64,000 nt of DNA from Parietichytrium sp. I65-24A (taxonomy: Eukaryota; Sar; Bigyra; Thraustochytrida; Thraustochytriidae): the NCBI GenBank assembly GCA_012862575.1, contig BLSF01000018.1:439680-503679 (forward strand), written 5' to 3'. The notes under the pieces were generated by a model. The model was not told the origin of the DNA, searched no databases, and saw only the letters and a list, made by a program, of their open reading frames with translations. This document shows, in pieces, positions 29,767 to 39,064 of this stretch (its first letter is position 1; the number at the start of each line of letters is the position of its first letter). The position numbers were made by a program, and so were the translations under genes.

Positions 29767-31803
29767 ATGGACGCTCACCCGCGGCGGAGGATCAGCCGCG
29801 CGTCGCATCTTGCGGCGTTCACCAAGTCGGACACCATGCTCGCGTTGCAGGCGTTCCTGCGGGAAATGAGCGAGAGTGCGCGCGGCAAACGCACGGGGAC
29901 GGCCGCGGAACGTTCCGCCGGCGATCTGGACGCGTGCAGCGGCAAATGTGTGCAGCTGCTGGACGCCGCGGAGAGGCTGCTGGAAGACGTGCCCCCGGTG
30001 CAGGGCGGCGGGAGGTTCGGAAACGCGGCGTTCCGGGAATGGCTGCAACGGGCGCAGAAGCTGGCGGAGGAGCAGATGCCGGAGGTGTCGGAGGAGCATG
30101 CGAAGGAGCTGGCCGGGTACTTTGGGGCGAGCTTCGGAAGCGGGCAGAGACTAGACTACGGTACCGGCCACGAGGCGTCTTTCGTGGTGTTCATGTTCGC
30201 GCTGAGGGAGGCTGGCAAGATGGAGGACGTTGGCCAAGCCGCGCTGGTGGTGTTCCCGAGATATCTGGAAGTGGCGTACGCGGTGCAGACGCGGTACAGG
30301 CTCGAGCCTGCTGGGTCGCACGGGGTTTGGTCTCTCGATGACTACCACATGCTTCCGTTTGTGCTCGGCTCCGCGCAAATGACTCGCTCGAAAGACGGCA
30401 GCGCGGGGCCGAACCAGGGCTGCTCTCCGCGCGCTTCGCTGGACAAGAGCATGGTGAGCGACATGGCGGGCGAGAATCTGTACATGCGCGCCATTGCTCG
30501 CATTGTGGAGACGAAAAGCGGCCCATTCGCGGAGCACTCCCCGCTTCTTACGGACATTGGTACGATGGTGCGCACGTGGGAAGAGGTGCACGAGGGGATG
30601 TTTCGGATGTACATTGGAGAGGTTTTGGAAAAGTTCCCCGTGGCTCAGCACTTTCTGTTTGGCCCTCTATTCCCGTGCACATGGGAGCTATCCGAGGATG
30701 ATCTGAAAGCTTTGGACCACCCACAGATCAGTGGGGCTCAAGGAGGCGCCGTAAAGAGCCCATTTGCAATGGCTGCCGAGATGAGCGCGCGCACTGCAGG
30801 CACGGGAGACGCTCTTGTGACGTACTTCAAGGTGAATAGAAGGCCTTTACACCAACAGCGCGGCCATAACGATGGGTCTGCGGGAGGCGCCTTGTTTCAT
30901 GAGACGCTTTCGCGACCAGGAGCAACAGTTCCGCCAACTTCTGCCGAGGCACCAGAGGGTGCGGGGCACGCATCGAACAGCGCTTTCGGCCGTCGCGACA
31001 TGAAGATCAAGGGTATTGAGATCACCACCAACAAGGCGCGCATATCCAGCGATACAGAGCTTGACAACATGAAAGGCTCCCACCAGTTTAAAGGTTTTGA
31101 GCTCGACTTTCCGTTGCCTGAGATGCTGTTTGGGCAAAACTTCTTGCGAGTCAAACATGCCGAGTCAGGCGTGGTACTGGACTTCAACGCCTTAGACGCC
31201 GTTTGCTGCTGCAAAATCACGAGGCAGGAAGACGGCACGCCGGACCGGGTCATGTTCAAACTGCCCAACGCTGACAAGTGGGCGCTCCGCAAGGACGCAA
31301 ATGGAGAGCAGATCAAAGAGTGGAGAGATGACTACGACTGGACTTTCACCAGTACCTATGAGGGTACACTCTCCCGCGAAAAAAATGGAGAAAGCGCGGA
31401 TGTGCCAGAACTACTTGATACGGATGAATCCATCGACTACGATCTGCTGCGCCGCAAGGACCCCATCTTGTTCTTCGAAAGCGTGGACCTCTTTGAAGAT
31501 GATCTGTTCGACAATGGCGAGTCTAAAATGAGCTGCAAAATCAGGGTGATGCCTTCATGCCTCTTCGTACTTTGCAGAATGTGGCTCCGTGTCGACAACA
31601 CGTACCTTCGCTGCTATGACACCCGCGTGTTCCACGTTTTCAATTCTGACCATATTCTATTGCAAACCACCCGCAAGGAGGCAACTGCTGCTGTACTCAA
31701 GGCTAAAGGATTTAACGACCCACGCCTTTTCATGGATGCCGAGAAGATCGAGCCCGTGATCCCAAAGGTTTCTGAACAGGTCCAAATGATCAAATTGAAA
31801 TGA
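29767..31803 (+). CDS. PTPA-TIP41 fusion protein (two PP2A regulators in one chain)
   Basis: One uninterrupted frame from an ATG encodes 678 residues. Residues about 20-315 are a full PTPA domain with the family's hallmark segments: FREWLQ, RLDYGTGHE, LEPAGSHGVWSLDDYHMLPF, KSGPFAEHSPLL, and KFPVAQHFLFG. After a linker of about 90 residues, residues about 411-660 are a TIP41 domain: LPEMLFGQNFL, DFNALDAV, YDWTFTSTYEGTL, DPILFFESVDLFEDDL and KIRVMPSCLFVL. PTPA is a peptidyl-prolyl isomerase that activates the PP2A catalytic subunit. TIP41 binds PP2A-type catalytic subunits and, in yeast, counters Tap42 under TORC1 control. The fusion would place both activities on one PP2A molecule. Both halves look complete; no frameshift or junction signal is visible. 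In most eukaryotes I know of, these are separate genes. Confidence 0.92.
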   Translation: MDAHPRRRISRASHLAAFTKSDTMLALQAFLREMSESARGKRTGTAAERSAGDLDACSGKCVQLLDAAERLLEDVPPVQGGGRFGNAAFREWLQRAQKLAEEQMPEVSEEHAKELAGYFGASFGSGQRLDYGTGHEASFVVFMFALREAGKMEDVGQAALVVFPRYLEVAYAVQTRYRLEPAGSHGVWSLDDYHMLPFVLGSAQMTRSKDGSAGPNQGCSPRASLDKSMVSDMAGENLYMRAIARIVETKSGPFAEHSPLLTDIGTMVRTWEEVHEGMFRMYIGEVLEKFPVAQHFLFGPLFPCTWELSEDDLKALDHPQISGAQGGAVKSPFAMAAEMSARTAGTGDALVTYFKVNRRPLHQQRGHNDGSAGGALFHETLSRPGATVPPTSAEAPEGAGHASNSAFGRRDMKIKGIEITTNKARISSDTELDNMKGSHQFKGFELDFPLPEMLFGQNFLRVKHAESGVVLDFNALDAVCCCKITRQEDGTPDRVMFKLPNADKWALRKDANGEQIKEWRDDYDWTFTSTYEGTLSREKNGESADVPELLDTDESIDYDLLRRKDPILFFESVDLFEDDLFDNGESKMSCKIRVMPSCLFVLCRMWLRVDNTYLRCYDTRVFHVFNSDHILLQTTRKEATAAVLKAKGFNDPRLFMDAEKIEPVIPKVSEQVQMIKLK

Positions 31804-32042
31804 ACATGAACCCGCCTTTCGTTAATTTACAAAATTCAAGAACAAAACGAGCTTTAGAACAGAATATGTGTTAACTGTTCTATAAAACACTTTACCACCA
31901 GGCTCACCCACCGGTTACTGCTGGTCACCATCGTTTCGCTTCCCGCTGCCGTCCACTTTTAACAGTTGATACGCTAGGGCCTAGATCCCCTCAGTAAAAA
32001 TGATAATAACTGTCAATCTTAGTTTTGTCTAGTAGAGCTACT

Positions 32043-33259
32043 CTAGAGCTTGGACTCCTGTGAGAGGAGGCCTGCAAGCTGATGCTTGACAGTTGCCTCG
32101 GCCTCTCCAACAAAGTTGGTTACAAATTGCTGTGTAGTGGGGATGTCATGAATGAGACCAATGCACTGGCCCGCGGTCCAAATGCCGCCGTCCACATCAC
32201 CAGTTTTTTCGGCATCGCGGCCACGCTGTCCAGCAACGAGGTGTGCAATATCGGAGAAGTCAAGCTCGGCGCCTTTCTCGATAGAAATGCGTTCGACTTC
32301 CGAGGAAATCTTGTTGCGGATCACGCGAGCAGTGTTATGAAGCTGGCGGAACATGAGCACAGTGTCCGTCTCACTGGACTTGACAATCTTTTGCTTGAAC
32401 GATTCTGGCCATGGGCACTCCTTGGTGGCGCAGAATGCAGTACCCATGTTAACACCGCTCGCTCCGAGAGCCAGACATGCGGCCATTTGCCTTCCGGTCG
32501 CAATGCCACCAGAAGCGACCCAGATGGACTTGAGCTCCTGAGCACCACGGGCGAAGAGAACCATGCCTCCGACATCAGCCTCGCCAGGGTGCCCGGCGCA
32601 CTCGAATGCATCGAGCGAGATGACATCCACTCCCATTTTCTCAGCAGAAAGAGCATGGCGGATGGTCACACACTTGTGGATTGAGACGAGGCCTGCTGCC
32701 TTGAACATGCTAACCCACTTTTTTGGGTTGTTCCCTGCAGTCTCAACAAACTTCACGCCGGACTCGATGATGGCGCGAGCATATGCCTCGTAGTCTGGAG
32801 GGTTCATCGCCGGAAGGATGGTGAGGTTCACGCCAAATGGCTTCTTGGTCAGCGAGCGGACCCTTTCCACATCCTTTCTGAGTTGCTCTGGCGAGCCGCA
32901 AGTCAGAGCGGTGAGCATACCGAGGCATCCAGCTTCCGAGACCTGTTTGAGCGATCCCAGAAATGTTAGGTCATCCATTCTCCCCACACAAGCGCTCCTC
33001 TCATTTCACACTTACCGCAGCGGTGAGCTCCACTGTTCCCACGCCAGTCATTCCTCCGCAGATGATCGGATGCTAGATCGCCCACATTCCCCATTCCATA
33101 TTCAACATTTCCACGTCAATCAACCAATCAATCAATCATCATTCCTTCCTTCCCTCCTTCATCTCTCCAAACCCCGACAGTCCTCCAGCACTCTCCGCAG
33201 GGAAACAAACTTACCTCGGTGCCCAGCAGGGCTGTCAGCCTCGTCTTGAACGGTCCCAT
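32043..33259 (-). CDS. Nitronate monooxygenase (2-nitropropane dioxygenase family), three exons
   Basis: Minus-strand exons 33259-33215, 33072-33016 and 32942-32043 give 333 residues. Introns are 142 nt (33073-33214) and 73 nt (32943-33015), both with GTAAGT donors. Splicing rebuilds the family N-terminus: MGPFKTRLTALLGTE, HPIICGGMTGVGTVEL, then VSEAGCLGMLTAL. The long exon alone lacks the flavin-site start and opens with GTG. Visible features are the catalytic-type His152 in ECAGHPGE and a phosphate-binding ASGGIATGRQM followed by GASGVNMGTAF, as in FMN TIM-barrel enzymes. It should oxidise toxic nitronates such as propionate-3-nitronate with FMN and oxygen. Whether it is a nitronate enzyme proper or a related FMN oxidoreductase cannot be told from sequence alone. 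Confidence 0.88.
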
Positions 33260-34389
33260 CGCGCCTGTACCTTTCGCACGCACGCACTCGCACTCGCACG
33301 CTTCCGCCTCCTCTCCTTTCTCCTTCTCTCCTCTGTCCGTCTCCTATCTATCTATCTCCTTGGTCCTCTCCTCTTCGCTTTTTTAGGACGTTTAGGTTCT
33401 GTCACATTCTCATTCTCATCCTATCCTATCTATCTCTTTATATAAATCAGTTGATCGATCAAACAGTACACATGAATGAGGTCGAGGGTATTACCCAAGT
33501 AAGTTGATAAGACTCACATTTTCGTTTAGGACTTGTATATGACCCATCTCCTACCCTATTACCAAGTCATACTGCGTATACTATGTATTACCCACTACTT
33601 ACTACGACCTAATTGTTAGTAGCATCCTGGCGCAGCTCTGTCCGGCCAAAAGCTCTGACGTCATTTCGCGATTAGTATTGAGTGATGTGCAGATAAGATG
33701 ATGACGAAGATGTGGAAAACTATTGTTTGCGCGCTGTTCTATTTTTCCCAAGGGAACCTACTGGTTATGACCTCTTATGATTTCTTACTAATGACAGCTT
33801 CGTCCAAGAGAGCTAGTCATCGTGACTAGAGCTAGCTACTATAGATGCATAGAGTGCTTGCTAGTAACACCGTGATCGAGGTTGGTCGCAGACAGAGGAA
33901 ACGGTGATGGTCTGAAAGAAATAACAAATTTGCAAATTGTTCGCAGACAGGTGTTGATTGGGTTTGTTTACAGTGCGTGCAGGTGTGGTATTTCTTCATT
34001 CGTTCGTCTGCAGTCAGGCGCAGTGAAACGAAAGCCGAAAGCGTTGAAAGCTCTAGTCTTGAAAGTCTTGAGAGTTCTCTCTGACTAGAATAGAGTAAAC
34101 TGAGTGAAATCGCGGCTGCCAACGGAGTAAGCTGAGCTGTCGAGAACACCTTGTCATTGAGATCGTCTGAGCGACAGAGTGTGCTGTGCTGTCAATGAAC
34201 AGTACGGAAATAGCCAGCAACAGGCAGTAAGACTATTGCGATAGGACTAATAGGTTGTGAGTCTCAGAAAGCCAATAATGAGCGGTAATCCCCTGCTTAG
34301 TACTCCTCCATAGATCGAGGGTCACCTCGACCAACGCCGTAACTGGAAACTGTACCGGTACTCAGTAACTAGAGTACTCGAGTATACTG
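33260..34389. other. 1.1 kb intergenic region
   Basis: Between the start of the nitronate monooxygenase gene and the stop of the MAEA-like gene. It includes CTAT/CTCCT-rich simple sequence next to the monooxygenase start and a GTAC-rich patch with GTACTCAGTA (34358-34367) just past the MAEA-like stop. No gene is supported. Confidence 0.6.
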
Positions 34390-35844
34390 TCAGGTCAGAA
34401 AAACCTTCTTCAAGGTGTCAACCGGGAAGGTTTCGTTGGTTATAGGGCAATTGACATGACCGCCTACGGTGAGCTGCTTAATGGCGGCCTCAGAAAATAC
34501 TTGTCCGTTTGGCAAACGCATAGGAGAGTTGTGCTCGTTCATGACCTGACCTGTCATACGGCAGATAACTCCGGTGCGGACTTGGTTTGACATCGGCAGC
34601 AATTTTGCGCGGAGACCCAGAAACTCCGTGCAACACGGACAATTGATTGCAATTCTTGCAGCTGGTGTTAGTATTTTCTCCAGTTCAGATCGCGAATCTT
34701 CGCTTTGATCATCGTCGAGGACCATTGGCGTAGGTTGATCTCTGGCGATCGCATCTCCAGCGATGTGCTCCAAAACGGCAACTCTCAAACTGGATTTACA
34801 GTGAGTGGTTTTTAAACTCGCCAAGCCTGCGTCAAGGTGGACCTCGAGAGATGTTCGAGGATGCAAGGACAGCGCTTGCGTACAGTCGCGCTCAGTTTGG
34901 TTCGCAAGTTCTCTCCAGTCTTCTTGATTGAGAGCACGACAAACAAGTTTAACGTCTGCTTGCGCATTTGGTGGCGGTAATGGTGGCTTTGATGAAGAAG
35001 GCGACTCGGAACCACTTTCTTGTGCACGTGCGGCATGGCCAGGGGACAACTTTCGTTTCTTCGAACGAGACGGATTCTCAGACGACGAGTTGAACCCTTG
35101 CGACCTCAGGTTGGGGTTTTTGGTCTCCAATCCCTCCCTCGACGGCGAGAGCGTCTTGGACGAGGCAAAGGACCCAAACACAAGCGCAGAGATAGCCTTC
35201 TGTATCTCCTCCAAGTACGCGCCCGCGAACGGAGCCAGGTGTTTCCTGGCATACTTGACCGCTGCAATGTTGTCCCCCGTGTCGACCACCTTCAGGAAGG
35301 CATACTTTCTCAGCTTGAACTCCAGATCACTCCCACATTTTTTCAGCTTTGCCTTATTCTGTGCGCACCACTCGAGCGCCGGCTCGACGTTTTGATTCTC
35401 GCGTATCTCGAGCGCCATGCCCGCCACCTCCTCGAAACTCTGCGGGTCCACGCAGTCCCCCAACCCCACCTTCTGCGCCGCTTCCATGCCGACCCCCTGC
35501 TGCCCTGTCCTGACCAAATGGTCCGCGATCATTAGCGCGATCCTGTCCTTGGCATCCGTTCCATCGCAAAGGCGTATGCGCTTCTGCGCGCTCTCCACGG
35601 CCAGGTCCACCTCTTCGCTCGCGGCCTGCAGCGCCCGCTTGGCAGCCAGCAGCCGCGTCTCCACCTTGTCCAGGTTCAACCCTACCTTGGCCCAGTCCAC
35701 GCCAGCGTGTACTCGCTGGCCCAGCTCTGACACCAACGCGCACGCTGCGCTCACGTCTTTCGCGCCACTGCGCTCCCACGCGCGGGCACTTTGACGCAGT
35801 CGCTCCTGCGGCGCGCACAGGCTCACGTGCAGTTGCTCCGCCAT
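34390..35844 (-). CDS. MAEA: MAEA/Fyv10 (Gid9) homologue, GID/CTLH ubiquitin ligase subunit
   Basis: The frame opens with GTG at 35868; the ATG at 35844 gives 484 residues. A LisH-like segment (about 100-127) is followed by a CTLH-CRA region (about 135-225) with LEWCAQNKAKLKK and YARKHLAPFAG. A disordered Ser-rich linker of about 65 residues follows, then the rest of CRA and a degenerate RING-type domain (about 395-484) with NCPCCTEF, CRMTGQVMNEHNSPMRLPNG and NCPITNETF. This order and the MNEHNSPM signature match MAEA/Fyv10 rather than RMND5. In the GID/CTLH complex it pairs with an RMND5-type RING partner to ubiquitinate substrates such as gluconeogenic enzymes. The inserted linker is longer than in the human protein, which otherwise has a similar plan. 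Confidence 0.88.
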   Translation of the reverse strand: MAEQLHVSLCAPQERLRQSARAWERSGAKDVSAACALVSELGQRVHAGVDWAKVGLNLDKVETRLLAAKRALQAASEEVDLAVESAQKRIRLCDGTDAKDRIALMIADHLVRTGQQGVGMEAAQKVGLGDCVDPQSFEEVAGMALEIRENQNVEPALEWCAQNKAKLKKCGSDLEFKLRKYAFLKVVDTGDNIAAVKYARKHLAPFAGAYLEEIQKAISALVFGSFASSKTLSPSREGLETKNPNLRSQGFNSSSENPSRSKKRKLSPGHAARAQESGSESPSSSKPPLPPPNAQADVKLVCRALNQEDWRELANQTERDCTQALSLHPRTSLEVHLDAGLASLKTTHCKSSLRVAVLEHIAGDAIARDQPTPMVLDDDQSEDSRSELEKILTPAARIAINCPCCTEFLGLRAKLLPMSNQVRTGVICRMTGQVMNEHNSPMRLPNGQVFSEAAIKQLTVGGHVNCPITNETFPVDTLKKVFLT

Positions 35845-36505
35845 ACCGACTTGCCCTCTTCCAATCACCTGCGTCTCTCCGTGTCTCCGTGTCTCCGTGT
35901 CTCCGTGTCTCCGTGTCTCCGTGTCTAGCTGCGTATATGCGTGGCAAGTGGAAGGAGAAGGTTGATGCGCGCAAGGGGTACGCGAGGACTGGGGAGAGAG
36001 AATGCCTCTTCAAAGCGAGGAAATTTCTTTTGTTCTCTATTGACTCTAATTGAAACTAACAAACAGTCAAACTAAAGATGGAGGCAATAGAGGCAAGGAC
36101 ACTAATACGTCATTCTCATTATTCTCATGCCAGTTTTGATTGATTGATCGTAGCTGAGTAGATTGAAGGGAGACGCTGGTTGCCGAGCTGTTCGTTCGTC
36201 TTTTGTCATGACATGTATTGAGGAGTTGAGATGAATGAGATGGATGATGCAGGCGAGGTAAGGAGCATGGGGAATATGGGAACGAATGATGTATCGCGTC
36301 AGAGGTTCTGACATTACTCTAGCTGTGAAGTTGTGTTCTGTATGAGTGCGGAATGACTGATACTTGTGCGCATCGAATGAATGCTACATGGTTTTATACT
36401 GATTAAATTGGGTGCAACGAAAGTGTCACGTTACAGTTTGCACAACTTTTAAAAACAAACGAATCATGCATGCAAGTGGCCCACGCCGATTCTGGAGTCG
36501 GGCTG
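35845..36505. other. Intergenic region with a GTGTCTCC tandem repeat
   Basis: Immediately upstream of the MAEA-like start are about five to six copies of GTGTCTCC (about 35878-35926). The rest, toward the stop of the next gene, is AT-richer with ATTGATTG-like simple sequence and no supported gene. Confidence 0.6.
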
Positions 36506-38654
36506 CTATTGGAGGGGCCGACGTCGAGCCCGGAACCGGACCGCAGAAAGAGTGAGTGGCATAGACTCGGGGTCTGATATACGGAGCTTGAGATTGTGAT
36601 GATCATCTTGGAGGTTGTTGGCGTGCGAACGGTTTTCCGCATCGTCTTGGTTGTGAGCGACCTCTCTTCTCTTGGAGTGCGAAGCGTCGTTGCTTACTTT
36701 CTTCTCTGTATCATGGTGCTCTTCTCGATCCGGAGTAGATGCTATACTTTGCGACCTGAATTTTAGACGGATCTGCTCGAGAGTATGGTTTTGCTCACAT
36801 AAATTCCCGTCATCGCAACGGTCCAAGTTCCTCGCCCGTTTCTCAAAGTCTGTCGCACGAGAGACTGCTCCTCTCGGGTTCATCCAGAATGAAAATCCCC
36901 CCTGCCCAGGCGAAGCCGATTCAGTGGCTGTTGGCGGCGTTTTTGGGCTCAACTCGACTTCCTCGTCGAAAGCTTTCACAGTCGGATTTCGGAAGAAATT
37001 AAATTCGTCCCATCTATCCAATTCCGCGCTGGAGTCGCTTTTCTCTAGCTCAGTGGCCGGACACTGTACCTCTGCGCTCGATTGTCTCATGATGTACTTT
37101 TCATTTGGTCCTAATATGTTCAGAGGAGGATTTTCATTCATGGTTTTCGATTCCCATCGTTTTCCTTCTTCGTCCAATGATACCTTGTCGTGTGAACAAC
37201 TTCCCCTCTCCCTCCCAAGCCGAAAATTCGTAGTGTCGAGCCTTGCATGCAATTCAGATAACGTCTTGAAGTCGGATAACACAAAGCCCTCTGGGTCTTT
37301 CTTTGTGTGCTTTGGTATCTGGACTTCGTCTGGCTTCCCAATGTCGTTCCTTTCTGCATTGAGATCTTCCCCTTGCTTGTCAAACATTTTCTCGAACTTT
37401 TCTTCCTTCGGATTGAGCGATGACTCATGTATGTTACCTTGATTCGAAGGAATATACGGCTTCCTTTCAAATTCCGAATCTTGCGGGGTCTGGCATTGGT
37501 TTAAGTTGGTGGGAAGGCCTTTCGGTGTGCTGGCAAAGTCTGCTAACGCACTTCTGCTTTCGGGAGCAGCTGCTGGCGAGCGAGGAGATTGATCTGGACT
37601 GTTCTGATCATTCAGCCCTTTCTCGCTTTCATGGAAAGCGTTGCTTGGCTTGCTGGCGCGTATTTCTGCTTGACCCGAATGCAGAGCCATTGGGTTTCCG
37701 TTTGAAAGCAATTTCGACTGCTGCCGCGTGCCACGACCTTTCCTGAATACCGGTTCAAAAATAAGCTCCGCAGCATACGATTTAACGTTTAACCGACGTA
37801 GCTGCTGCTCAATAAATTTGGCGTTTGAGCCAAGGTCTGTGTCTTCTTCCACTGATTCTAGCTTTCTAGCTCGATTTGGGGAAGTCTCATAGCCGGCTTC
37901 ATGCGTCTGAAGAGAAAACAAGGAACGAGCCGAGGCCGGCGACTCTGGATTGGAATAAGATCGCCGCGCTTTGGATAGGGCACTCGACAATAAGGCGTCC
38001 GCAAGCTCTGAGTCTAGCTCACGCTGTTTACTCATTGGAGAAGGAGACAGCTGCACAGGTGAGCTTGATAGCAACGTAGGACTCTCTCTTGATCGAGCAC
38101 TTTTTGATGCTTGGGCAGAGAACGTTTGTGGCGGTCTCAAAGCTTCATGCTGCTGCAGTTTGTCCTTTTGCGCATCCGCCTTCTGAGTGATTATCTCCAG
38201 CTCTTGCTGCAGCAATTGGATGTCAGCTTCGATCTGCGGTAGATCAGCAGGTTCGGCGACGTGCTCCTTCTGGTGAATTAGTTCCGCAATTGAGTATCGG
38301 AGACACGAGTCCAACGAGTATTCCGTGTCCCTCGCGCTCTTCCGGAATGGCAGTCTGCGGGGATCCTCAGCCAGCCTCTCCGGGGAAGCGTGGCGCGCGT
38401 GACCATTTCTGTTCTCTCCCCCGGTCGCTGCCCTGTTCCTCGGTTCCACGGCCGACCTCGCTCGCCTCCTCGAAGGCGGCACGCCTTGATACTGTCTCCC
38501 GTCTCCACTTGCTGCAGGCGCGTGCGCCGTCCTATCACGTTGCTGCGAGGACTTTGTGGGCTGTACCCTCGACACTTTCGGTCAGTTGCTCGCTCCCCCA
38601 CACGGACTCTCCGCAACTCAAAAGACTCACCTTCAGGTAGCTCGGCCCCCGCAT
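36506..38654 (-). CDS. Unknown disordered protein with a short coiled coil
   Basis: The long frame (38575 to 36506) has no ATG near its head. A spliced model solves this: a 24-nt first exon, 38654-38631 (MRGPSYLK), a 70-nt intron (38561-38630; GTGAGT donor, TACAG acceptor) and a second exon 38560-36506, giving 692 residues. After an Arg-rich N-terminus there is a predicted coiled coil (about 100-150, ADIQLLQQELEIITQKADAQ). The rest is low-complexity, rich in Ser, Glu, Pro and Lys, with several SP/TP sites. The C-terminus is basic (RFRARRRPLQ). I recognise no family. The composition suits a cytoskeletal or centrosomal adaptor, but that is a guess. Confidence 0.55.
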
Positions 38655-39064
38655 TCTTTTTTTCGTGCCTTCTTTTGGCAGCTACTACGCCTCACACCCT
38701 CCGATTTACCACTGCCCGCTGCCCGCTGTGCCCACAACTTGATCTAAGTTCTCTTTTGTCTTTGTGTTGGTCTTTGTCTTGGTCTTGGTCTGTGTTGAAG
38801 AGCCTAAGGTTAATATAGTTCCGGTTTAACCGTTTTTTTCGCCGTGGTTGTCAGAGTCCGGGGCCGCTGCCCTCGTGAGACGCTGCGGCAGGATGTGAAC
38901 GAGTCTAAAAGTTGTGCGAAACGTGGGCCCGTCTTCGAGAGAACGCGCGGAGAGATGTCACAGTCGGTCAGCTGACAGCAGTGATAACTAGTGAGAGCGT
39001 TATGGAATCTGAAGAAAAGAGCTTTGGAAAGAAGAATCCTGGAGTTTGGTGAATGTACAAAAGG
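38655..39064. promoter_or_regulatory. Upstream region of the unknown disordered protein gene
   Basis: About 410 bp between two tandem minus-strand genes. It has pyrimidine-rich sequence and a GTCTTTGTCTTGGTCTTG-like repeat (about 38757-38795). No gene is supported. Confidence 0.45.
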
